64,000 nucleotides of DNA from Myrica gale (lineage: Eukaryota > Streptophyta > Magnoliopsida > Fagales > Myricaceae). The stretch is taken from the NCBI GenBank assembly GCA_963930655.1, contig OZ005611.1:689501-753500 (forward strand), given 5' to 3'. Below the pieces are notes generated by a model. It made no database searches and had not been told where the DNA came from. It saw only the letters and a program-made list of their open reading frames with translations. This document shows, piece by piece, positions 50,401-62,700 of this stretch. The translations under genes were made by a program, and so were the position numbers. Positions within the stretch are counted from its first letter, which is position 1, and each line of letters starts with the position of its first letter.

Positions 50401-51825
50401 GCGTGCTCAGCTTTTTAGTGAAAGGTGTACGCGGCAGTAGGTCCGGATCAAATTTTCCTTCTTTTTTTTTTTCTTGGAGCCAATTATGTGTCCGTATCAA
50501 CTATTTTCTCTGTTTTCTGGGGCTCATGGTCAGTTTTTCTTTGTTGTTCACAATAGAGAATCCGCATTAGCGGCCTTTTCAAGTTCAAGAATTTGTATGA
50601 ATTGCCTAGAGAAATAAAAAATTGTATGAGTTCCAGGTTCTAGTCTGGGCCGCACCTTTCGCTAATTATCTCAGAGGACCATTTGTTTAGCTTATGGGCC
50701 AGGTTGCTAGTTGAATTTCAGAGGATCTGAGTCGTGCTTCTTGTCTATTTTGGGTACTACCTCTTATGATCTCCCTTCTATAAGTTGGGCTTTCTAATTC
50801 CGATCCCTCGGTTTTTGCTTAGAGGTCTAGGCTGCCCACTCCTCTACGCAAGTGTTTTGTCCCTTCACTTTAGAGGAGCTTATTGGTTCCATAGTAATCG
50901 GACAGTGAGACGGTGTGTTATCGAACGTGCTTCGGATATCTTGTTGTCAAGTACGTTGTTGGGTTCTAAGAACCCTAACACAAGTTTGGAACTACCTTGA
51001 ATCCGCTTAGTAAAGAAAAATAACTACCTGGCATGCCGGGAATGTTTCAAGTATATAACATTGAAGAAAATCAAAACCCTGAAGTCTCATCACATTCAAT
51101 GTCTTCTACGTGAATATCAAACACAAGACCGTTCCAGATCAGTTTTCCACTCAACACATGCCAATAGACAAGGACTACCAGTAGAAGAATATCATATGCT
51201 GGATTGTTTACTTGGTGAGAACTACAACATACCAATAGACAACGTATCGTTTAGAACTGGGAAAAACAAAGGAATTTGAGTAAACAAAAAATGCCGGTAC
51301 CTAATCGAAGCATGATGAGTAACTCCTATGACAAAACAGACATGGAACAATCCAATTGCAACTTATCCTCAAAGAGAATCAAACTACCTAAGAGTAATAC
51401 CGCAAACATCCTGGATTTCACTAGCAACCAAAGGCATAAATTTAACAAAAGAAACTAAAAATCCCAACTACTTAAAGCAACTGAGGCACCAACATGGCTT
51501 TTACAATACTACTTTAAGGTGCTGTAACTAAACATGTACTGGAGGTAACAAACAAATATAAGGGGGGTTTGAGTAAACCATCTATATTTCGCAGCCAGAA
51601 ACTTCGAACACATAAGAAAGCATTCCATACATTGATCGATCTAAGAACCTCCAAGTTTCAATTAACTGAAAGCGTAATAATAGCCAAATTCAACGTTCCA
51701 AAATTATGAATGGAAAGAGAACTATGCTACAAACCCATTAACAGCAAGTCTTTAGTACCAAAATCATAAAGCTCAAAACTGCGAAAAATAAAAACTTTGC
51801 CCTTTGGTTTGAGAATTTGGATTCC
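47466..51825. other. Long intergenic region without a recognised gene
   Basis: Mostly AT-rich spacer with short simple-sequence tracts, for example a duplicated CATACGAAAGAAGACT near 48258 and 48291. No open frame has recognisable features. The 3' UTR of the RPS16 gene falls at its right end. Confidence 0.45.
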
Positions 51826-52263
51826 TCAACGGTAGGACTTCTGGAACCTAGCCCTGGCACCACGACCACCGAACTTCTTGGGCTCACAGCGCCTGGGGTC
51901 AGCAACGAGCAAGGTTCGGTCATACCTGACGAGGATGTCCTTGATCTCCTTCTTGCTCTGCTCGTCCACGTACTTCTGGTAGAACGCGACGAGGGCCTTG
52001 GCTATGCTCTGCCGGATGGCGTAGATCTGGGACGTGTGCCCACCACCCTTGACGCGAATACGCATGTCGACCCCCGCGAATCGGTGCCGTCCCAGCAATA
52101 GAATTGGCTCGTACGCCTTGAACCGCAGGATCTCCGGCTCCACCAGCTCGATCGGGCACCCATTGATCTTGATCAGCCCGCGTCCCCGCTTGCAGTAGGT
52201 CACCGCCACCGCCGTCTTCTTGCGCCCGAAGCACTGAACTGACTCCACCGGAGCGGTTGCCAT
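51826..52263 (-). CDS. RPS16: 40S ribosomal protein S16 (uS9)
   Basis: A single-exon frame of 145 residues. It starts [20 protein letters not shown] and includes [54 protein letters not shown] and the invariant tail [10 protein letters not shown]. uS9 lies in the head of the small ribosomal subunit; its C-terminal tail reaches the P-site tRNA. The full length and invariant tail argue for a working gene. An in-frame ATG 13 codons upstream gives a Cys-rich extension absent from the family, so I chose the MATAPV start. Promoter motifs typical of ribosomal protein genes lie upstream, which argues against a processed copy despite the lack of introns. Confidence 0.95.
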   Translation of the reverse strand: MATAPVESVQCFGRKKTAVAVTYCKRGRGLIKINGCPIELVEPEILRFKAYEPILLLGRHRFAGVDMRIRVKGGGHTSQIYAIRQSIAKALVAFYQKYVDEQSKKEIKDILVRYDRTLLVADPRRCEPKKFGGRGARARFQKSYR

Positions 52264-52308
52264 TGTGGTTTTGCGAGAGAGCTCTCTGCAAGTGCAACAC
52301 ACAGAGAG

Positions 52309-52461
52309 AAACCCTAATTTGGTGTAGTTGAGAAACGGAGGCGAAGCAAGGTATTTATATGGCTGTTTGTGCGCGTTAGGGTTTTGGAAGCGAGACGTAA
52401 ATACCCTTAATTAAAGTATCTTGTTACAAGCTTGTCCTCCGGGAAGCTGGGCCAATGGGCC
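52309..52461 (-). promoter_or_regulatory. RPS16 promoter: telo-boxes, TATA and site II motifs
   Basis: Seen from the gene (minus strand): a TATAAATA box at 52359-52352, an AAACCCTAA telo-box at 52384-52376, and site II-type TGGGCC/GGCCCA motifs at 52448-52453 and 52456-52461. A second telo-box, in reverse, lies in the leader at 52309-52317. Telo-box plus TCP-bound site II is the known signature of growth-linked ribosomal protein genes. Confidence 0.75.
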
Positions 52462-53209
52462 CGCTCTCCCCATTTTGGGTTCAGCCTTGATAAAATTTCA
52501 TCTTTAACCAGGACATAGAACAACGGATTAGAAGGCTGAAGCCTAGGACAGAACCGAGGGGGGGCCCAGTTCCCCAACCTCTGAGAAATTATGAAAAATC
52601 TCCATACGGGCCTTAGAAAGTTTCCTCATATTTTATTTATTTTGCCCCTCAAAATTTGTTTTAATGCAATTGGCTCCACTAATAACAAATTCAGCCAACT
52701 TAGGAACGGGAAGGACCCGACTTAGGGGCTAATAATTGAAGTCTAATGCAGTTTATAGGATTTAGTGGACTGTGAGGCCCGCGTGACATATGTTGAACAA
52801 GTCCCCACGTGTCTGTTAACTAACTATTTGCAGTAGACAACGCTGTCAAGATCATTAACAAGTGTTCTCTTAAATCGCGATTAAGAAGTGTGTCACTGCA
52901 ATTGTGACAGACAACGATATCTGTGGGGATTGCTTTCTCCGGCTGTGTTCAGGAGGGATGGTCAAATGGGAATGCTTGGTGGTTGTTTGATTATATTCGG
53001 TGCCGTAAACACGAACGCTGTCTGTTCTCTGATTCTCTCTTGCAGTGAGCAACTTGTGCTGCTAGTATACGATGTCGAGAGCCTCTGCATTTTTCTTACT
53101 TGTTCGAATTTTTTAGACTTCGGGAAATACCAAAATTTTAAAGTTATCAGACATCACCTTCGAAAGCTATTAATTCCTCAAAAGTTATCAGACAAAGCTA
53201 TGTTGAGTG
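52462..53209. other. Intergenic spacer
   Basis: No gene was recognised between the RPS16 promoter and the retroposon. Confidence 0.5.
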
Positions 53210-53227
53210 AAGTGTGAACCAAAAAGC

Positions 53228-53987
53228 ATTTTTAGAAAGTCAGTCACAAGAAAACTTTTTCCCCCGAAGTCTAGAGAGAGAGGGTCTTCCTTCTCTCTAG
53301 GCTTCCCCACTTTTTTTTCCCTTCTGCGACCCACCTTCCCGCTTTCTTCCGTTCTCGGGGCAAACGGGAGGACTCCTCCCGTTTGCCCCTCTCCTTCTTT
53401 CGTGTTTTCTTGGTCTTCTCTTCTAATAATGGTGGTTCTGTGTTCCGGTGGTCTTTGCTTCGGTGACGTTTCTTCGGCATCAACAGGGCGTTTTTGGGCA
53501 AGCACGCATCCCGTGGTCGGCTTCCGCGGCTCCGGATCTCTGACGTCGTCCCTGTCCGGCGGTCACACTCCAGCTTTTGGCTCTCCATGCACCTCTCCTG
53601 CGGCGCGTGGATCTGACGCGATGGGTGTGTATTCCTCCTCTTTTGGCCGAGCTCCTCCACCGTGGGCTCTTTTGTTGCAAGTGTTCGTCTTGGCCTTCCA
53701 TCTCCGGCGATGGTATACGCCGTTTCTCGGCGGAGTTGTGCTGTGCCCCGGCTCTTTGGACCCGGGTTCTGTTGTTGGGTCGGTGTACCCTGTTCGGTGT
53801 GGCCTTTTGGCCTGTTGTGTTGGGACTCCTCTGGTCCGTCGGTTGTTGCTGGCCTTTAGGGCCTTTGAAAATGTAGTGGGTCTTCGTACCCCATTTGCAG
53901 TCTCCGGTCATGGTTGTTTCCGGCTGCACTTGTATGTTCTGTCCATTTGAATGCATTCCACCTTTGCTTAGAAAAAAAAAAAAAAAA
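53228..53987 (+). mobile_element. GC-rich poly(A) retroposon with 18-bp target duplication
   Basis: The 760-bp segment is flanked by a perfect 18-bp repeat, AAGTGTGAACCAAAAAGC (53210-53227 and 53988-54005), and ends in about 18 A. This is the signature of LINE-machinery retroposition. It is far richer in G+C than its surroundings. An open frame on the plus strand runs from before the element to 53950, with an internal ATG at 53429 that would give 174 residues (MVVLCSGGLCFGD...). Long frames on other strands suggest the openness comes from composition. It carries a perfect palindrome at 53357-53389. No reverse transcriptase is present. It could be an internally deleted LINE, a SINE-like element or a retrocopied transcript. 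Confidence 0.75.
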
Positions 53988-54005
53988 AAGTGTGAACCAA
54001 AAAGC

Positions 54006-55398
54006 TTTAAAGAAAAACTTTTTATAATAATTGAAACAAAACTTTTACACATAAAAAAAATAAAACCCACTTCATCTTTCTTACACTTTGCCTCACGTTC
54101 ACTCACACCACACCACACCACTTTTTTACACTTACTACACAGCACACCACTTTTCACCTCACGGACACACACCACTGTTTCACCTTTTTCGGCTTCACCT
54201 CTACACTACTCACACGGAGACAACTCACGGACACACCTTTTCTGCTTGCCCTTTTCTACTCTAGGACACCACTTTTCGGCTTACAATTCTACGACTATAC
54301 TTCTCCTGTTTATACTCACTACGTCGGTGGACTGATGAAGTCGGCAAGTGTATGGCCTTCCAGTAAATTCTGCCACTTTGCTGAAGCTCTCCGTCCATAA
54401 GTCGGTGTAGCTTATCTAGAGAGTTCTTGCTTTGTCGAATTCTCTCGGCTATCCAGAATTTTCTAGATTCTTTCCCACACGTGATCTTTTCTAGCATTTT
54501 ATTTTCTCTTTCTCTAGCTGAGCTGCTCTTCAACAAGCTACAATTACGAAGAAAATCAAACTTTATCGAGGGGTGAAAATTTTGGGTATTAGGGTTTAAA
54601 AAATATTATAAAGTAAAGAAATGTTATGAGAGTTGGTGAAAAAGTGAAGAGAGAGAAGATTTATAATAATAATAAATTATGTGGTTAATTTTTTAGTAGT
54701 AAACTTAAAATTTTGAACTCAATTAATTGTGGCTCAAACATGCCCAATTAATTTCTGCAAATTACCAATTTATATGCATTTAGCTTCCAAGACCTCTTTG
54801 AATTGTTACTCGTTTTTTGCATTAAGCTCGAACCGTTCCATAACGTGACATATTTTGTTATCACAAGATTATAATAAAATGACAGTTTAAGGGGTTTACT
54901 TGTTAGGAAAGACAGTTCAGAAAGAATGTATGGAGTCTACTTGTTAGGAATGGCAGTTCATGAAGAACGTTGTAAATAGAGTAGTAATTGTTATATTACA
55001 AAATCTAGTAGTTAGTAATTTGGTCAAAAGATCCGTTGGTTTTAAACCCATTGGGTTATTTCTTCTCTTTTCATCTTTTGTAATCCTATTTCATCTCGTA
55101 AGCATTAATGTCAAGCACTCAAGTCCCCTTTTTCGTTTCTTTTTTTTGTTGTACGCATCGTTAATGTCAATCCCTTAGACAGTGAGACGGATAGACTGTA
55201 GAACATTCGTCTGAAAGGACAAAATCCATTTATATAGTTGTGATTCTGTTACCATTAACCGAAGCCTGCCAATACTGCAAAATTCCTTTCCCTCCTGAAA
55301 TTACCTGTACATTGCCTTGCAGCAACTCCCAATCTGGTCAACCTTCTCCGTAAGCCAACCCACCTACTGACTCTTTCCTGGTTAGAGAGACCAGAGAG
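54006..55398. other. Intergenic region upstream of the WSD gene
   Basis: AT-rich, with a C/A-rich patch (about 54080-54260) and a short repeated phrase ACTTGTTAGGAA (about 54898 and 54938). The 91-codon minus-strand frame at 54261-54536 was not recognised. It should include the WSD promoter near its right end. Confidence 0.4.
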
Positions 55399-58300
55399 AT
55401 GGGCTCGGTGGAAGATGAAGCCGACGAGCCGGTGACGCCAGCAGGCCGGCTCTTCGTCCGACCCGAGATTAACCAAGTAATCCACTGCGCTGTCGGGTTG
55501 AAGAATCCGTTAGACATCGACTCCATCAAAACCCAGGTGCGCAGCTCGGTCATGCTCCGCCACCCCAGGTTCTGCAGCCTCATGGTCCGCGACTCAAACG
55601 GCCGCGAGCACTGGCGCCGGACGCACATCGACGTGGACCGCCACATCCTCGTTCTGGACCGCCCGGTCTCCACCACTCAAAAGGACGACGATTCCGCAGT
55701 GAACGAGTATTTGGCCGACTTGTCCACCAGCTCGGGTCTCATCTACGACAAGCCGTTGTGGGAGATCCATCTCTTGCTGGTCCACAAGTGCGTGATCTTT
55801 CGCATCCATCACGCTCTGGGAGATGGGGTCTCGTTGATGTCGATGCTCTTGGCGTTCTGCAGGGAGGAGGACGATGTGGACGTGCTGCCCAGGATGGGTA
55901 CCCCTGAAAACCGTAGGAACAGTGCTGGAGGGAATGAGAGGGGTTGGTGCGAATGGCTTCAGTACTACTGGAGAGTTTTGTGGGGTTTTGTGGGGATGGT
56001 TTTGTTCAGTTTGGTTTTTGTAGTGGAGTTTGCTTTGAGGGGTTTGTGGGTCTGTGACCGAAAAACGGCTATAGCAGGTGGGGCAGGGGTGGAGCTCTGG
56101 CCGAGGAAGCTGGGACGGCCAGGTTTTTGCTCGAGGACATGAAGGCGGTCAAGAAGGCTGTTCCAAATGCTGTAAGTGTTTCAAAGGCAAAAAGAGAACT
56201 TATGGCTTATTTTCTCTTGTGCTCCCGCTCTCTTATGTTTCTGTTTTGCGTTCTGGGGTGGACGCAAGAGATTAATGTGGATTTAAAAATAAAAAGGGTT
56301 GGGTATTGAAGTACTAATAATTGTTTTTCCCAGTTAAATGGTTTGAATAAAAGCTTAGAAAATAAAGTGTTTGACTAAAAAACAGTGGATGCTAACTTAA
56401 GGAATTTGACCCCGGAGTGATTCTAGAACTATGAATTTAAATGATCTTGATCTGCTTTTATCTAGAGTATTGGGTAGTGAAGTTTTGATCCAAAGCTGGC
56501 AGACTTTTTTGGTGTTTCCAAAATCACTAATGAAATTGTAAATAGAAAAGCTTTACATACTGTAGACCACATAGGACCGACAAATACAGTGTTGAAGGGA
56601 AAGGAAATGAAAGGAACGAGAGAAGGAAAGGAGAAGATCCCCCGTACGTCAGAGCAATGGGAAGAAAGTCAGTGCTTTTGGAGGGATGAAATATCCTTTT
56701 CGCTCCACTGCTTCTGCTCCAAAAGGAACTAAGCTCTGGCAGAATTAGGTAGAAAAAAACTGTTTCTAATGAATGTTTTTAGCGTAGTCTACTCATCTCC
56801 TTCCTTAGCTCGTCATAAAGGATTGCCCTCTACATCACTTCCCATGCAGTCAACTGCCTGTGGTTGGAGAGGTTTATAGTCTCTCTCTGTGTCTCTCTCG
56901 TTATAAAGCTTCTTTCTTAGAAGTGAGTCTACTTGTTGGCGTATTGGACATTGTAAGTATTAGGCTCCTGATTTTTGCTGCTCCAAAATACTTTCTCGTG
57001 ATGCTTAACTGAAAAGAGGACTTGATACTAGAAACTGAGTTGTGTAGAAGCAGGATAAAAGGAATTTAGCAGTTCAAATCATACACTGGCAGAGTTATTG
57101 CTAGGTTTCTGACTTATGTAGGAATCAAGTAGTCTGTCATACGCATCTGTAAACTTCGTGGTCTGCAATTGCACCTCTCCTTCCACATTGTTTATGGCAG
57201 CGTCTGAAAAAAGAAGTTAGAAAAGGGATTGTGCAAGGCTTGGGACCCAAAAGAATGCAATATTGACCTCCACTAACTGTCAAGACACCATCATTTTCCA
57301 GAACTTGCAGTTGCACAAGGGCATGTTAAGGGGTAAAAAAGGGTGCAACCTGGCGTGTACAATATTTGTGCTTAGACATGTTATTTCATTGCAGGTTATT
57401 TCCTCAAATGAGGTGGTGGGTTCCTGTTAGCATGACTGAACAACATAATATGAGTTTGATATTTTGTTCTTCTTTCTCTTTCGGTTTTTGAGATTTGTTG
57501 GTAGATGTATTCTGAGAAAGCTCAATTGTAGCATCTGGAGATCACATCTTAATAATGAAGCCCCGCTTTGTTTTTTGTTTTTTCGTTTTCCCCCCCTTCA
57601 ATTGATAAAGACACTTTTTTGTCTGTTTTACTGAGTCGTCAACTATCCCCTAAATGCCCCTTGGCATTGGGTGGTTGCCATTATTGAAAATTTGATGCAG
57701 AAGTTTGAGTACCTATATTTTGATGCTTATAGTATGATTGGGATTTTCATGCCAACATGCAGACGATTAATGATGTTCTTTTTGGGGTGATATCATCGGG
57801 ATTATCGAGATACCTAGATTACCGAGGACCAAATGGTAAGATAATTTACATAACTAGTTTGTGAACTTATACATTTGAATCACTCATTGTAACTGTCTAA
57901 TTTGATTTTTGCTGTTAGCTCTGGAAGAGGGGATACAGTTGACAGGTGTAGCCATGGTTAATTTAAGAGAACCGGGATTGCAGGTCTTTTTTGCTGTTCT
58001 GTTTTATTCATTCATGCTATCATCTGTCCGTTGGTTTTTTAATTTGTTATGTGTTGTGTTCTTTCTTTTGTCCTTTTAAACTTCTGGGGTGGGTTGGAAA
58101 CGCCTGGCACGGATCAGGATCTATCAGATCTGATGAAAGACAAATCAGGTTCACGGTGGGGTAACAAGTTTGGCATGATTCTCCTACCTGTTTATTACCA
58201 CAAAAGTGGTGCTGATCCTCTAAAGTATCTGGAGAGAGCTAAGGTAATGATTGATCGGAAGAAACATTCTCTAGAGGCTCATTTCTCAAACCAAATTGGG

Positions 58301-58839
58301 TATCGTATCATGACCTACTTGGGATCAAAGGTAAAGACCGAAGCAATCAGTATTGAATTGGAAAAAGAAATTGAAGGTTGCTTCTTCTGTATGATTGATT
58401 CTCTTCTGTAAAATGGTAGTTTGCTGGCCTGCTCAACTACAGGATACTTTGTAATACGAGCTTTACGATCTCAAACGTGGTTGGCCCAAAAGAGAAGATC
58501 ACAATTGGTGGCAACCCTATCACCTATATGAGAGTGAACTCGTCAAGCCTGCCCCATGTACAGCTTCTAAAACAACTTCATTTTCCCGGTTGCACTCGTA
58601 AAATCTGTGGGAACATCTAGAGAAAACTAGTAATTGTATGTGAATAACTTTGGTTATCTTGCTGGTTGGTAATGCAGGCCCTTACGATGCACTTGGTGAG
58701 CTATGCAGGTAGAGCTGACATGCAAATTTTGGTGGCCAAAGATATCATTCCTGACCCAGAGTATCTTGCTAAGTGCTTTGAAGATGCCCTGCACGAAATG
58801 AAGGCAGCGGCTGCAGCCACCAACAAAAAATCTAGGTAG
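55399..58839 (+). pseudogene. WSD-type O-acyltransferase (wax ester synthase/DGAT) gene with one frameshift
   Basis: Six exons with GT/AG borders: 55399-56171, 57763-57835, 57919-57983, 58118-58330, 58420-58557 and 58678-58839, about 474 residues if continuous. Exon 1 holds the catalytic HHALGDG (His 137/138, Asp 142) and a hydrophobic segment (WGFVGMVLFSLVFVVEFAL). Later exons give TINDVLFGVISSGLSRYLDY, GNKFGMILLPVYYH, FTISNVVGPKEKI and LVSYAGRADMQILV, all family blocks. In exon 1, after ELWPRKL (about 56110), one base is missing compared with the expected LATARF; the frame then meets TGA. Everything after that is clean. Family members join fatty alcohols or diacylglycerol to acyl-CoA in the ER. 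It is a very recent null allele or a sequencing error. Confidence 0.85.
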
Positions 58840-59764
58840 AGCTTGTATATTGTGTGCTGATCGCGTGAAATCAATATGGAGGGTTGCAAGCATAAAATAT
58901 TTCTTTGAAGCAAAAAAGGTGGCGAATCACATTGTAGAAGCAATAATAACTTCAGAGTGGTGCAATAAGCCCTCATTTATAGATTTCATAATTTTTCGGA
59001 AATGTATTTGTGTATGAAGTTATATTTCTCGTTACTAAAAGAAACCTAATGATTCTAGTAAGAATGTCTCTTAGCATACATTACAGCAAACATTTCTTTT
59101 TAATACCTGGTGGTTATGTGATAAGAAAGATTCTGTTTACATGTTATACATTAAAAAAAACCAGAAGTGATATATCTACTCTAAATAGGAAGTTCACATA
59201 CAATTAGTTTGCAAATTATGTTGCTGATTTGCCAGATGATCTCTAAACGCATAGAATTAGTCGTATGTCTCAAAATAACTGCGAAAAATCTTGAACCTTC
59301 CGTTTTCCCACAGATAATCTCGATATGCCTCTTGTTCTTTTACCCAAAAAAATAAGCTATTTATTGGATGTATGTTTCTTTCCTTTATATGCGTATATAG
59401 TCTTATTTTCTTCCTCGGAGCCGATTCATCTTCTGATATGCATTGGTAGGCTCTAAAATGTCTGTAAACCCAGAGAAATGTATTACAGCAACACCAATAC
59501 TTAATAACATTAGAAATCCCTCTTTTTCTCGAATCGAAGTAAGAAACATGAAATTTAGAAAAAAGAAGTAAGAAACATGAAGAAAGATAAAAAAAAAAAA
59601 AAAAAAGCGCAAGCTTCCCTTTCTCCATTCATCAAGGTGGAACAGTCAAATACCATTAGTAATCTACAGTAACTGTGGACACTGCTAGTTTTATCGCTTG
59701 ACCGGGCATGCGTGATTAAGAAGACCCTTTTTTTCAGCTTGGGTTCTTTGCCTTCCTGTCTGTC
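58840..59764. other. Convergent 3' ends of the WSD and FPP genes
   Basis: The two flanking genes converge here, so it must hold both 3' UTRs. AT-rich; no gene was recognised. Confidence 0.5.
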
Positions 59765-62700
59765 TCATGTCTTCACAAGAGATCGGGATTTCTTGCTGCT
59801 TCCTTTCTTACTTCTCATCAAAAGCTTCCTTAGCAGACCAAATCCCCCCCGTTTTTTACCTGGGACAATGGCTAGGGCAGCGGCCGCGTCGTTACATCCT
59901 TCCCGCTTCGAACCAAGACGTGCTCCTGGAGTCTGTACCAGGGCACTAGGAGCACACGAATTATGATAACAAGTAGGGTAAAGAACGAGTTGTTTCTGTG
60001 CCTCTGCAGTGCTTATGCTTTCTTTAATTTTGGGAGACTTGAGAATATCTGCCTTAGTTTCGTCCTCAGCTAGCATTCGATCACGGAGGGAGGAACGCTT
60101 GTTCAATATCTTAGTATCGGTGGCAGGAACTGCAGTGCTCGTGTTACAGAAAACCTTGTCAAACAGCACCGCTTCCCTAGGAGAAGCTAGAGCCTTCAGC
60201 TGCTTTCCCAGGTGTAGGATGGTTTCTTGGCACTCCGCCAACTTTATGGAAGCTGTAGTGATCTCCCAACCCTGAAAGTTCCGTAAATAACTGTCACATG
60301 ATATAACGTAGTAATACGCTCTCCTGCGACTCCATGTAAAACAAAATCACCATGTAAAAGAGAAAACAATATAATACGTGCATACAGTAAGTCTGTAAGC
60401 CGCCATCATTATCTGATGTTAACGACAATTTTCTGTGGTCTTTGATGCACAACCCAATCAGTTTTTGTAATACAAATTCATTTAAGTCAGTGGACGTGAT
60501 AACTGTTCAGTTCAATAGAGATGCAGTTCTGTATGGTTGATACGTGGATCTGTTACTAAAGACAAAAAGATATCAACAACTTACATTTGGAGACTGTCTT
60601 TCGTCTTGATTCATGTTGTACTTCGGAGTTTCCTTTGCAGCACTGGGAGTTACATTTCAAAAGTCAGGATTCTTCTATCAATAAAGAAAATTTCTGGTTT
60701 AGTTCACAGATAATAGAAAAAAGATATCAGTGCTTACCTTTCTAGCTGAAGTTGAAGCTCAAGACATGTTGCCTCTAATTCTTCGCAGCAGTTATTCTTA
60801 TCCTCCAATTCAACTTCCAAAGACGAGAACTTCTGGAAGGCTTCATTCAATTTAGCTTTGGCAGCGGTAAGCTGAGCATCGAGATCTTCATTTACCAAAA
60901 TTTGATTTTCAATCTGCTCTTTAATCATCCCCCTTGATTCTTTTAGAGTTTCCAATTCGGCTTGTAAGTTTCCAATGCTTTGTTCTGATTCTTGAAGTTG
61001 TATCCTTAAGGCCTCACTCTTATCAGCTGCTGACCGTAACCTGGCTTCCATATCTTTCTTTGCGGCTTCCTTGTTCTTCAATTCAGCCTTTAGTCTACTA
61101 TTTTCTTCTTGCAGTTTACTCTGAACTTCCTCCATTTGGAGCAAAACATCTTTGTCATGTGAAGAAGCAACAAGTGGCAAGCACAATGCCTGCTCTTTGA
61201 ATTTATGATCTCCAGGTTCAGGTTCAGTTTGGGGCTCCACCCAACCAAAATGCTTCTTGATCTTATTTCTTGTGCCTGAAGCATCTCTAGGGGTCACATT
61301 GTTGTTAATAATCCAGTCTAAAGCAAACATTAGTTCATTGGCAAACTTTTCCAGATCAGCTCTGTCATTCAATAGATCAGTACAAGTACAGATAAATTGT
61401 TGTAGAACAGCACTTAGCTCCGAACTTTTCCACTGGAAAACGTGGACATAATAGTCTGCTGATGTTGCTAAATTGAATGGTTTGGAATTTTGATCCTTTT
61501 TAAAACACTCTTCTGGAGGATTACTACTGACCAAAGAGTTTGGTTTGATTCCTTCAACCAGTTTGATGATCTCACGGATTGACTTACATAGGTTATGTTG
61601 GTTGCCACTTTCTTCCACTGAGGTGTCAATGTCGAAAGGTCCATTCATTGAATCTACGACTGGAGAGTTTGGAGACTGTAAAGTGATATAACCACCGACT
61701 TGGAGAGGGTCAGACTCTCCAGAATGACTAGAGATTGAAGTTATATCAGCTTCATGAGCAGTAGGAGGGTTTACAAAACCCAGAGCAATTTTGATGTCCT
61801 CAAAAAGTTCATATAGGCTTCTTTTCGAAATTCGCTTTTGCTCCAGCATTGCTTTTAAAACAACTTGAAGCCAGTCAAAAATTTTCTCACTTTGTAGAGT
61901 TTTTGATTGCATCTCCTGTTTTTTGTCAGAATGACCTGAAACTGGAACTACATCCTTAGCAGTCAAATTGGTGTGACACCTATTTCCAGGTGTATCCACA
62001 GAAACTATGGCAAGTTTCTCCATCTCAACGAAATCATGCAATAAATTCATTTCTGAAGCTTCAATTGCTTTGTGTACTAGCGGACTTTTGAGTTTTGCAC
62101 ATCGGAAATGCTCCAATTCTGAAATAAGTGCATTAGCCCAAGATCCAGAAGAACTAATCCCATCATCACTGCCATTATCAGAACCTGACAGTAGAGAAAG
62201 TTCATTCGCTATAGGACTACACCTTGTCAGCTCCATGCACTTCTGATTTTTAGAAAGCTGTCTAACATGAGCCTCAGCCTGGGACAATTTGGAAGCTATT
62301 TGAACATACATGATCCTTGAAGAATAGAGTTCAGTGTTCCTTTTGGTTATAATTTCTTTTAGAGCCATGTTTTCTTCTTCTACATCTTGTAATTTCTCAA
62401 TCATAAAACTGATCTTCTTACTTTGAATCTCAGGAGAGGTTTCTTTGCTGGCTTCTTGGACAATGAGATCGCGTGTAGGATTCTGTTTTCTTCTTCTTAT
62501 ATCTGTGTGATCCCTTAATCCCAGCATATCAATTTCACTTTTCATGTTTCGCAAAGCAGCAGGACCTAGTCGCTTTCGCAAAAGGAGACAGAGTCTTTGA
62601 CATTCTGCTTCCAACTTCGTGATTTTCTTCACATTTTCCAAGTGTTGATTGTGTGCTGCATCAGCAGATCGCCGGCGATATTCAATCTCCTCATTTCGAA

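Noticed and set aside
53480-54175. 231-codon minus-strand frame over the GC-rich retroposon
   Set aside because: The poly(A) tail sets the plus strand as sense, and the frame runs across the element border into unrelated DNA.
54261-54536. 91-codon minus-strand frame, Lys/Arg/Ser-rich
   Set aside because: Reads somewhat protein-like, but no family, promoter or exon context could be recognised.
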